Assembly: GCA_036346275.1 (NCBI GenBank)
Contig: CM070713.1
Location: forward strand, 60,383,567-60,447,566
Direction of reading: 5' to 3'
DNA from: Otatea glauca
Lineage: Eukaryota > Streptophyta > Magnoliopsida > Poales > Poaceae
Length of the DNA: 64,000 bases
Shown: in pieces, positions 1 through 9,961 of the stretch
Numbering within the stretch: position 1 is the first letter of the stretch
Layout of the letters: every line of letters begins with the position of its first letter
Translations under genes and position numbers: made by a program
The notes under the pieces: model-generated
Told to the model about the DNA's origin: nothing
Seen by the model: the letters and a program-made list of their open reading frames with translations, nothing else
Databases searched by the model: none

Positions 1-170
1 GAACTTAAACCGAGCTTGAGTCGAGTGCGAGCTCAAGCAACTCACATGCTTTTTTTTATAGCCCGAGGTGGCAGCGCCAGATTGGCTAGCTGCAGCGCTT
101 GCTTCCATGTACAGTAATTGAAGGCTACCGTTCACCCACGTGTCGCCGATTTGTATGGGCGCGAGAATAA

Positions 171-375
171 GGGCATGTACAATGGTACATGTCAGCTGTC
201 TGTAAGACTATATCACATAGGATTTTAGGTGATGTGGAGGAGAGAGAAAACTACTGTCTACTATTTAACAGACGGTGTTATAGATAGCTTTCTATTTTGT
301 GTACCATTGTATAGACAGTCTGTTAATTGGATGAGAGACCATTACAGACAACTATATAGATGATCCATTGTACGA
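171..375. repeat. Probable MITE remnant
   Basis: The stretch begins with GGGCATGTACAATGG after a TAA and closes with the partly complementary CCATTGTAC. An inner CCATTGTATAGACAGTCTG lies in between. Terminal GGGCATGTACAATGG-type repeats with a TAA or TTA target are typical of PIF/Harbinger-like MITEs in grasses. The right end is not a clean match, so this is a decayed or truncated copy. No protein-coding content is visible. Confidence 0.35.
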
Positions 376-985
376 TTTATTTTTAGTGCTGTCTATAGAT
401 AATATGAAGATATATTACTCATAGCTGCCGTTTACATCACTATACATGTTTTAAGTATACTGCTCATCTCGAGGGGTAGTTAAAACGAAAAGAAACGGTG
501 GAACGGGCTGCGGGCATCAAGCTAGGGCCCACCGATGAAATCCTACAGGAATATTGGCAGATAGGAGAACGTTCTGTACCTCTCTGTTTTGTTGCTGTAG
601 TTGTCTTCGTCAGATATAGCGACTTGGGATGATTTGATTTCTCTCGTTAGCAGAAGGGAGACTGGGACGGAGAGACCTAACGCATGGAAAACACAGACCA
701 TTTGATTAGCACGTGTAGACGAGTGACAGAAGAGAGAAAAAAGAGGCAAGGAGAAGAGAACAAACCGTACAACTCACTAAGACAAATTGCAAATTTTGGT
801 AATGCAAATGCCTTTTATTTTCCATTGATCGGTCATGAATTTTGTTGATGCTTTAGTGAAGGACGGAAATGACGATCAAAGAAAGATGAATGATCACACA
901 ACAAATTTTTCCCTAGATAATCTATTAGCACCTAAATTTAGCAATGCATAACCGATTTATTAAGTCAAAGATAAAATTATATATT
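376..985. other. Intergenic, no gene recognised
   Basis: This is AT-rich sequence with only short, unconvincing open frames. I see no family motif, RNA gene or complete repeat in it. Confidence 0.5.
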
Positions 986-1345
986 TTTGTCCGATATCGG
1001 TTAAAAAGGGAAAATATAAGTTACAATTGGAATTATAGTCGATATGGAGTTCAATATGAAGATTCTTAGCCGATATCGGCTCAAAGAGTATTTTATCTCC
1101 TAGAAATTGAGGCCGATACACATTGTGGATCTTGAGTTGGAGAAGGATATGATCGGACTAAGTGATATTGTTGACACCAAGATTTGGCAGCTATAGCCGA
1201 TTTAGGAAGATAAGGTTAAATATGGATAATCTTAGCCGATATCGGCTCGGAGTGAAGTTTATCTTTTGGAAGTTGAAGCCGATACGAATCATGTGTTTGC
1301 AAGAATCGGAGGAGGATATGATCGGCTTAAGTGCTATATAAGAGG
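986..1345 (+). repeat. 166-bp direct repeat with GCCGATATCGGC palindromes and a TATA box
   Basis: The word CTTAGCCGATATCGGCTC starts at about 1065 and again at 1231, with homologous sequence around it, giving a duplicated unit of about 166 bp. A third weaker copy of the palindrome lies near 988. The second unit is followed by CTATATAAGAGG at about 1334, and an AATAAAG-like signal lies near 1451. Duplicated enhancer-like units followed by a TATA box and a polyadenylation signal are what the U3-R part of an LTR looks like. A TTCGGCGCCAACCG stretch near 1793 may be the beginning of the internal region. I could not define both LTR ends, so the element type is an inference. Confidence 0.45.
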
Positions 1346-2418
1346 TCCAGAGGTAAGAAGAAAAAGTGCCCAGAGCCAATCAATCAACTCGCATCTACTT
1401 TTTATTTACTTTATATCTACTAGGAGTAGCTTTTGTAACTCAATTTTGATTAATAAAGTTGTGCATCGCCGATTGTTAGTCATCTTCAATTACATTAGTT
1501 ATCCCAGGTTAATTTGTTTCCATACCGATCTTGTTGCGCATTGCCTTTTTTAGGGAAAAACATACCTTTATGTGTCGTTTAATTGGTTGTAATAGTCATT
1601 TAGATCTATCTAGTCGATCGTACCATCTAATCAGCTGAGACGCTTATTTTTTATTTATCTTGGTTTAAGCCAATTATATCAGTTTGCACCTATTCATCCT
1701 GCCGATTGCAGGATCAAATTGGCTGGCATACCACAAACCAACTTAAACTCGGTGTTTACGTGTGTTTGAGCCAATCAATCCTTCATCATATTTTTCGGCG
1801 CCAACCGAATCCAACCAAAATCTCACTAGATCAAGAAAGCACGAATGAAAAGGATTTACTGAAAAATCCAATCTAGGGCGGCACTACCGTGCTACTAGGC
1901 CAGGTAGTGCTAGGTGAACAGTAACTCCGGCACTACTGGCACTGTAGCGATATAGTCGTATGAACAATAAAATCAGGGGGTAAATAGTAAAAACAGCACG
2001 ATTTCAAAACCAAAATCGGTGTATCTTTTGATCGGCAGATCGAAACCCCATGAAACTTTGTATGCACCTCCCCAAGGATGTCAGGAACCTATTCCAACCT
2101 TCAATCGCAAGGATTGACATCAAAGTTCTGACCTTTTTCAAGTTTGGTGTAGGTTACACAAAAAATAGATCAAAAGCCAAATCTTCACTCTGTACTTCAC
2201 TACTACAGAGAAGGCTAGCACAGACGGTTCAAAAACATCACCACGGACGATTTTCTGAACCATTTGTAAGCATGTGTCAATGATAATACGAGACATATCA
2301 CAGATGGTTTTTGAACCGATTGTGAAAACACATATCACAGACGATTTTTAAATAGAATCGTTTGTGATATGAGTTTATCACAGACGGTTTTTAAATAGAA
2401 CCGTCTATGATATGTTTG

Positions 2419-3147
2419 CCCCTAACAACTTGGCAGAACTTTCATGATTAGTATCTGTTGTTCGAAATTTTCTTCTCTTTAGATATTTCTGCAATGATAT
2501 TTACATGGCATAACCAGTTATAGATTTTGCAATTGAATATCAAAACATCCTAGATGCATGGAGGCAACAGCTTGTCTGATGTAGATGGTCTTAAAATATG
2601 AACATTTATAGCACTTTCATCCACTTTCTTATTCCAATGATGATGAATTCCAAGGCAAAATCCAATTTCATTCACGGTTTGTCCTGAAAGTTACCATACT
2701 CTGATTTATCTTCCACTTCATCATCATCCCGAATGAGAATACCGTAGGCGGCCTATTTTCATTGTGGTCTTGTGCAGTGATCATGTTCCTATACAAGACC
2801 AGAGTGAAAATATGTTGCATATGGTATTCTCAATCGAAGATGAGGATGAAGTTGAAGATAAATCAGAGCATGACAACTTTCAGGACGAACTGTTGATGGA
2901 ATTGGATTTTACCTTGGAATCCATCAACATTAAAATAAGAAAGGGGATGAAAGTGCTACAAATGTTCATATTTTAAGACCCTCCTCATCAGACAAGTTGT
3001 TGCCTCATATTTTAGGATGTTTTGATATTCAATTGCAAAATCTATAACTGGTTGTGTCTTGTAAATGTCGTTGCAAAAATATCGAAAGAGAAGAAAATTT
3101 TGAACAACAGATACTAATCATGGAAGTTCTGCCAAGAGAGGTAGGGG
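2419..3147. repeat. 729-bp near-complete palindrome inside the CACTA element
   Basis: The two arms are reverse complements over almost their whole length, centred near 2781 at TGATCA. The left arm from CCCCTAACAACTTGGCAGAA matches the right arm ending TTCTGCCAAGAGAGGTAGGGG. Long shared blocks include AATTGCAAAATCTATAACTGG and GATAAATCAGAG. By eye the arms differ at roughly 15 percent of positions, with small indels. The right arm has a 70-codon frame (2764-2976) with an acidic stretch EDEDEVEDKSEHDN. The left arm preserves parts of it on the opposite strand with stops, so the source may have been coding. I do not recognise the protein. A transcript across the locus would fold into a long double-stranded RNA. 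Confidence 0.85.
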
Positions 3148-3315
3148 AAAAATATTATTTCATAGTTCAAGACAAGAATACCTTTCCACAAATATGATAA
3201 TGAAATATTTCATAGTTCAGATGACAATACATTAACAAAATATGATATATACCACAAATATCAACAAGCGTACATTGAGAAACCACATTATTTCATAGTT
3301 CAAGATAAGAAGATC

Positions 3316-3780
3316 TTAGGGTTTTTTCTTGTCTGCCATCATATGTGCCATAGCTTTCGCAGCAGAGGCTTCTCGGTTCTCTATGAAGTTCCACAACTCC
3401 AGTACAGTGCCAATTTATTTGACACCAATAACCAATTGATCTCCAGTCATATCTCTTAATACCTACAAAAGCGATCATGTTGTTGTGAAAAGGGTGTCTT
3501 GGTATATAATTAGTAACCATATTGAATTAAATACTACAAATCTTTATATTACCTCTATAAACTCAGCTTTGGTTTCTTCCAGCTCTGCATTAGCCCTGCG
3601 GTCCTTAATGATGAGTGTCGTGTTAATGGATTCAATATCTTACAATTTGTTATCTATATATTTTAGTTCTTGTTTCATCTCATAAATCTTTTCAGTTAAC
3701 TCAGACTTGCTCTTCAGTTGTTCGATCTCCACCTCAAGTTTTTGTTTAGCTTCTAACAGCTTTTTCACGTCGTCTGTTTT
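3316..3780 (-). pseudogene. Fragment resembling an XH-domain (IDN2/FDM-like) gene, captured by the CACTA element
   Basis: Read on the minus strand, 3780-3553 encodes a coiled coil with EAKQKLEVEIEQLKSKSEL and then ESINTTLIIKDRRANAELEE. This strongly recalls the segment just before the XH domain of plant IDN2/FDM proteins, which act in RNA-directed DNA methylation. A GTAATA donor at 3552 and a TTTTGTAG acceptor at 3463 frame an intron. The next exon (3462-3316) reads VLRDMTGDQLVIGVK, a stop, then IGTVLELWNFIENREAS, resembling the start (IGVKRMGEL) and the end (ELWNFKEGRKAS) of the XH domain with the middle missing. Each exon has one in-frame stop (TAA in both). The remnant is therefore not functional as protein. 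The family call comes from remembered motif patterns, not a search. Confidence 0.55.
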
Positions 3781-4744
3781 ACCAAAATTAGATTACAGGA
3801 CCTTGAATAATGTGAGTCAAAAAGGTTTGACAGATTCCAAACGTAGTACATAAAACCCCATATGCATGGGAACACCACCAGTATTTAAACTAATCCTTCT
3901 GTTTCATGTTGTCATACTAGGCCGCTATTTTGTTTTACATTATAAGTAATGCCGCCTTTTCAAGAAAAATTTACAACATCCTACTGATCCAATAGCTAAA
4001 GTGAAGTTAGTTGCTACTACTCAAGATAATCCATCAAACTGTATGCATGTAAAGCTAGCTAATAAATATCAGCATGAATCTTGTACTGATAGAGCACTTT
4101 TTGATGAATTTATTGATGAACAATTTGATTGTATATGGAATATAGTACGTAAAAGAACTAATTTTTGGCATCCTATCATCTTGATTTGTTCAAAGTAGTT
4201 TCCCGTGTACGTGTACATCATGTAAATGTAAATTCATATTATGATATTACCATTTTTTGGCCTAGCTAGATTAGCTCTCATACCATAATTTCATAAATCA
4301 TTTGATCAAACTCAAATGCACACCACCGATTCCAGGACAGTACTAATTACTATGAAGTATTCAGTTAATAATATACTATATCATAAATCTATGATCAAAC
4401 TCAAATGCACAAATTGTAGCACACTGTACTTCATATGAAGTACATATTCACTGATCACTAAGTATCAGGCGATCTCACCTTGGACGGTGGTAACGCGGTC
4501 TTGGGGGCGAGAGGTGAGGCGACGCAGTCTTGGGGACGGGAAGTGCCAAGTGATCTCACCTCAGAGCGGATGGTGAAGCGGAGGAGGTCAGCTGGGAGGA
4601 GGTAACCGAGGAGGAGGTCGCCGGGGAGGAGTTCGCCCAAGAGGAGGATGTCGGGGGGCTAGGGTTTGGGGGAGACAAAACGCCTTGGGAGCCATGGTCT
4701 GCACTACGAACCTCTATCAGTATGTTTATATAGTGGTCTCAGTT
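3781..4744. other. Unassigned interior of the CACTA element
   Basis: A 65-codon open frame (4001-4198, +) has no recognisable motif. A 48-bp word (CATAAATC..TGATCAAACTCAAATGCACA) occurs twice, near 4290 and 4380. A GC-rich patch with GAGGAGGT repeats spans 4460-4700. I see no complete gene. Confidence 0.4.
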
Positions 4745-6734
4745 CATATCACAGACGGTTCGTAGTTAGAACCGTCTGTGATGGGTAGATATCACAAACA
4801 GTTTTGATAGCTACATGAGTCATCACTGATGGTTTTATACTAAAATCATCTGTGATATTGATGTATATCACTGACGGTTTATAAAGAGTACCATCTGTGA
4901 TTATGTCACTGACGGTTTCAGTATAGAACCGTCAGTGATGTTCCTCATCACAAACGGTTTTTCTTAACCATCTGTGATGAAGGGTCTAATATAAGCTTTT
5001 CTGTAGTAGTGCTTGCTCGTGGGGATTTGATGGTCAAGATGACCTTAGATGGCCTCCCACATGTCACAACAAGCAAGAACTCCTAAGAAATTACTCTCAA
5101 ACGAGCAAGATCAAGATCTACCTCAAAATCTTCCTTCTCAACTCAAAAACCGGTTTCTAGAAGAAACTTAGATGATCAAGAAGAAGCTTGCCTAGATGAT
5201 TGGGAGATGATCAACAGAAGATACATTCATCAATCATTCATACTTGGCAGCACAAGATCAAGCAAGAAAGAAACCAAATAGAGGGATCAAGAACCAAGAA
5301 AGAAGATCAAAATGAGAGGCAAATCTTGAGCAAAAAGATGATTTTCATTTAGATCATGAGGAAGATTTACAAAGCCTCTCACCTGAAGGCAAAGCTCTCA
5401 AGGAGCGCACACACACACACACCACATAAGAACACAAAAATCTTGTGGGAAACCTAAAACTCCTAGTGACTAAGTCTAAGGTCTCAAATATCTCCTCCCA
5501 CTACATCTTCTTATATAGTGAAGGCAACCCTAACCCTAAACCTAGACACTACAAGTGGATACCATCTACTCTTACATGGGCTAACCCAAAACCCAACATT
5601 CTTAACGGGTTTTTCACTCACACAAGCACGCTTCTCAAAGTGATCATTACATTGACGCCAAATTCACTCCGCGGGCCTGAATTTGCGTCAAACTCCACTT
5701 TGGCATGACCTAAACCACTTATGCCACCGTCGCGGTTTTCCAAACTGCCTCGACCTCCAGTATTGGATAAATTACCAATTTGCCCCAATAACTGAACTTC
5801 CTTCTCAAAGCACGATGCTTCGCCCTTTCCACGTAGCCCCAATGACTTGCCGCCAAGCATCTCACGCGTACGGACTCCCCCGAACCGTCCTCGCTTGCAA
5901 GCGGGCCCAAACCACTTGACGCGCCACGAGTTCTTAACAGCTTCACTATGACAGTATCAGCTTCCTTGACCGTTCTAGACCTCAACTCCCCCTGAGCCTA
6001 GTCCCAGTCCATGCCGTTGCTCGTCATATCCATCACAAGTGCTTCATTCTCCGGCTCCTTGTCTTTCCGGCTTGCAGTCACTTCCCGGCCTTAATCATCT
6101 TCCGACGTCTGTTGACCGTTCTGGACCTTAGCTCTCCTAGCCTAGTCCCGGTCTCATCTTCGCCTCACCATGACCTAACCCCGGAGTCCTGCAACCAACA
6201 TAGACAACAAAACCATCACATAGCACTGTTCACAACAACATGCATTTGTCAACACATAATGCGAACATTCAATCCCAAAACTCGCTGGAAATTCGGTACT
6301 ACTGCCACCTATGGCCAGTAGTACCGCAAGTCTGGTACTACCACTCCTACATGATCAGTAGTACCGATCACCCAGCGAAACCTCGAGAGACCCCTCTCTG
6401 GAAAATAACTACCGCCACTGGAGGCCGGTAATATTGCACCCTCGGTACTACCACTCCTAGATGGCCGATAGTGCCGCCCTTGTCTAACCCCAGAGAAAAC
6501 ACCTCTTTGTGAAAAGACTATCGCCATGCCACTGTTGGTAGCTCCACAGGACCGACACTATCGCCATCCTAGGTCGGTAGTACCGCCCAACACTGACAGC
6601 ACTCAAATTGCTTCAAATTTACAATTGAATTCAAAACAAACTCAAACTTGAGCACCACATACTCAAACACAGTCAATAACTCATCACCAACAAGGATAGA
6701 CCTCTACATGATCTTTCAATTCACTACCTTGAAA

Positions 6735-7190
6735 AAGGCCATCAGTGGCGGTTCATAACTTCCATCAGTGGCGGTTTTTGAACCGTCACAGATTTAGTGC
6801 CACTGATAATCGAGGATTATCAGTGGCGGTTCTAGAACCGCCACAGATAACACTATCTGTGGCGGTTTTTGGCTAGAACAGCCACTGATATTCGGGTATC
6901 AGTGGCGGTTCGAGCCAAAAATCGCCACTAATAATCCAAGTATTAGTGGCGGTTTTTTGATAGAACCTCCACTGATACTCAAATATCAGTAGCGGTTCTA
7001 GACCAAAAACCGCCACTGATAATACGACTATTAGTGGCGGTTTTTGGCTAGAACTGCCACTGATACAACTATCAGTGGCGGTTGTATATAAAACCGCCAC
7101 TGATAGGCCTAGTATCAGTGACGGTTTTTTGATAGAACCGTCATATATATTACGTCAGTAGCGGTTTTGGGCTAAAACCGCCGCTGATAA
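6735..7190. repeat. Left subterminal repeat array of the 12.5-kb CACTA element
   Basis: More than a dozen copies of TCAGTGGCGGTT and its inverse AACCGCCACTGATA are spaced about 30-40 bp apart. They often pair head to head, giving strong local hairpins. Subterminal arrays of this kind bind the element-encoded TNPA-like protein in the En/Spm system. Confidence 0.85.
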
Positions 7191-9960
7191 TCCCACACAC
7201 GAAAATAAAAAACTGGCATTTGTGGCTAGCCTCAGGCAGCGCTAGCCATGCCTCTTCATTATGTACACAGGCAGTAAGAATACATTGAATTATTGAAATT
7301 TGAGTATACATATTAGTACCTATTGCTGTTATAGACTAACCAATATAATCCGAAATAACATGTATTGCTAATCACGATCCAAACCATCCAGAAAGAAAGG
7401 AGGAAAAGAGAGTGCTTACTCTAGCTGCATAGTGCAAAGCTCATAAATGATATGGATAACACAGAGCAGTGAAGTTTGCAGGAAGAGACACAAATTTCTA
7501 GAAATACAAAAAATGAAGCATCTAGGAGATAGTACATGGTAGCAGTTAAAGTGACTGAAGAATCCAATATACTGTACCTGAAGAAAGACATAGGCATGAG
7601 CTAAATACGAAAATTCCATACCTCCGTAGCAGCAAGGTTCTTTTTTTGGGAGTTCCTTTACAGAGACCACTTTGACTGACATGGTTTGCCATTGTTTCAT
7701 ACATCATAAACTGAATTGATGGTTTACATACCTAACAATTTACACGGTTCAACCTATGGAACTACATATATAGCCATTAAATTTTGGTTCTGATGTTCTG
7801 AAAAATAGAAAACCAAGCATGATTACTGTCACAACAAGTCCTTTTCAGAATCCTCCTATGCCTGCCAAACTTGCAATTCTTGCACACAAATTTCATGTAG
7901 CAGTGAGGACCTATGCACATGCGTATATGGATTGCCATGTCAAAGATATTGTATTTAAGTAAGTGAACCGATCTAGTCCTCTTTTTGTTTATTAAAAAAC
8001 AGACCTATAAAAACACATAATATTTGGTTGTAGCCCACTGATTTGTAATATAAGTATGGCTTATTTGCACATAATATCGCAGACATGATATACATAAACC
8101 AACTAACAATTATAAATCTACACTCATGTATAAGATTGAGTTGTCTTATTTGCCTCCAAAAACAATTTTACATATGTAACCAAACGCAGTTTTGGAACCA
8201 CAATACAAACATAGCAAACTTTGAAACGTAAGGATTGCAAACATCCTGGAAGATCAAAGCATCCAAGTAGCTTACTAAAAATATGAAATAAGAGATCGTT
8301 CATCTTATATGCACAACATACCCACACACTAACCTATGCCCTACATGGTATGCCCATACCTATGGTTGTTATATAATTAAGAAGATAATCTATAAGAAGA
8401 TGCATTTTGACTACTTGTACCATGCTATTCCATTAGCTCCTTCAGTGTGATCTTGGAAATGTAGAAATTTTTCTCTACTCCACAAAGCAAATATATAATA
8501 TAGAACTAAAAGAGAATGGCAAATACAACTCCATATTCGATTTATTTGGACAGAGAAACAACAAAGCTCTACCTTAGCAATCAACTGCATAAAGTCTGCG
8601 GCGCTTATATGCAATAGGAAAAAGAATTAACAAACTAAGTAGCTATTGCATTAAACACAAACAAAACATTAGTCTTGACAATAGAATAATCAAACTAACC
8701 ATTCCTTTCTCTATAACCCTCTCAAATAACGACATCGAAGATATCTTCATCATTTGACCAACATTGAAGATGTTACCAAACAAATCAGATCCATCATTTG
8801 ACCAACATACTCATGTATTATCAAGGAATTAGAAAAAATCTTGAAGGATAATTGTACCTGTTCAGAGTGGTAACTTGCTAGAATAACATGAATTTAGCTT
8901 TGTATACTTCAATTGAGCCATGTACGTAAAATTGCGTGCAAAGTGTCAACCATCTGAGAAGAACAGATTAGTTTGGGCAGCATTTGTTCAACAAAAGCAT
9001 GCAAAATGAAGTAATATAAAGAATATTGAAGAAATGAGTACGTCACACCTTGTATAAGTTATTGGCGGTAGCAAACCAGAATATGCACATCGGATCGTTT
9101 CATTTCGGTCAAGGCAAAACTGTAATAGCAAACCAGAAACATATAATATTGTAAGACAAGACAAACAAAAACACCTATAATATTGTAAGACAAGACAAAC
9201 AAAAACACCAATTTACCTTCTTTGTATACAACACGAAATCCTAAGATCGGCTAAAAAGAATACTCCTCGACATGTTCACGGTGGCCGCTGCTACAAAGAG
9301 TAGTTCCTCTAATTGGCCGCTATTTCAGATTTTGGTGAGATCATTCGCAATTCTAACCGAAAATAATATATTGAAATAGTATGGCTATATATCTATATAA
9401 TAGATATACAGGTGGTCATCCATGACCAAAGAAAAGGTTCATATAGCTCACGTATATAAATGTTCCTATTTGATTACAGGGAAGTCATAATATCAGGATG
9501 TGATGATAACACGATGCTCAAACAATCATATATAAGACAATATACAAAATATCTATGAGGAGTACGTTCATCCAAAACGCTTGCACAACCAACGACAAAA
9601 GAAGTGGCATTGACAAAAGAAGGGGTTCCCATTTGAAAGGAACAAAGAGTTATTTACACTTTGTAATGAAATGTAATTGAAGTAAAAAGCCTAAACTAGT
9701 GGAGGTAAACTAGAAGCCTACGGGTCTTGGAGGTTGAAGACACGTGATTTGAGACAGAGTATGAATGATCTGGATCGTTGTTGTCTTAAATCATAAAACT
9801 CGCCATTTTTGTTGATTATTTCCTTCATGATGAAGTAGGCGAGCTGGCCCGAATGGCTTGGATTTGAATGAAGCAATCCTAACGTAGACAACTTGAGGCG
9901 CTGTAAGTATAAAAACAAAATTAAGAGAGAATATAGAAATTGAGTGGTGCGAATCGGTGT
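7191..9960. other. Noncoding left arm of the CACTA element
   Basis: This AT-rich stretch lies downstream of the Ulp1-domain stop codon and before the left subterminal array. It has only short frames without motifs. A 31-bp word (AATATTGTAAGACAAGACAA...) is tandemly duplicated at about 9148-9210. Confidence 0.5.
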
Positions 9961-9961
9961 G

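Larger units (their letters stand above)
2198..5011. mobile_element. Non-autonomous CACTA (En/Spm) transposon with TSD CTT
   Basis: The left terminus reads CACTACTACAGAG and the right terminus is the inverted form CTTTTCTGTAGTAGTG. The 3-bp target duplication CTT is present on both sides (2195-2197 and 5012-5014). Subterminal repeats of the ATCACAGACGGTTT type fill 2215-2410 and 4745-4980, as expected for CACTA elements. No transposase is present. The 2.8-kb interior instead holds a 729-bp palindrome (2419-3147), a broken fragment resembling an XH-domain gene (3316-3780), and unassigned sequence with a GC-rich patch at 4460-4700. The element is inserted in an LTR-like sequence. It must depend on another element for movement. 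Confidence 0.9.
1860..6718 (-). mobile_element. Lone LTR related to the 28-40 kb long-LTR element, split by a CACTA insertion
   Basis: The left part (1860-2197) and right part (5015-6718) align in order with the LTRs at 28163-30717 and 37396-39965. Shared landmarks are the TGAAAAATC start, AGCACGAT, GCACCTCCCAAGGATGTCAG, CCTAGATGATTGGGA, TTTACAAAGCCTC and the end CATGATCTTTCA. Orientation is taken from those related copies, whose primer-binding site is on the minus strand. Removing the CACTA element at 2198-5011 leaves an LTR of about 2.0 kb. No internal retrotransposon region follows it and no target duplication is obvious, so it is a solo or truncated LTR. A (CA)n tract lies near 5407-5422. 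A degenerate tandem array based on GGTACTACC occupies 6290-6590, where the related LTRs carry a different array. Confidence 0.7.
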
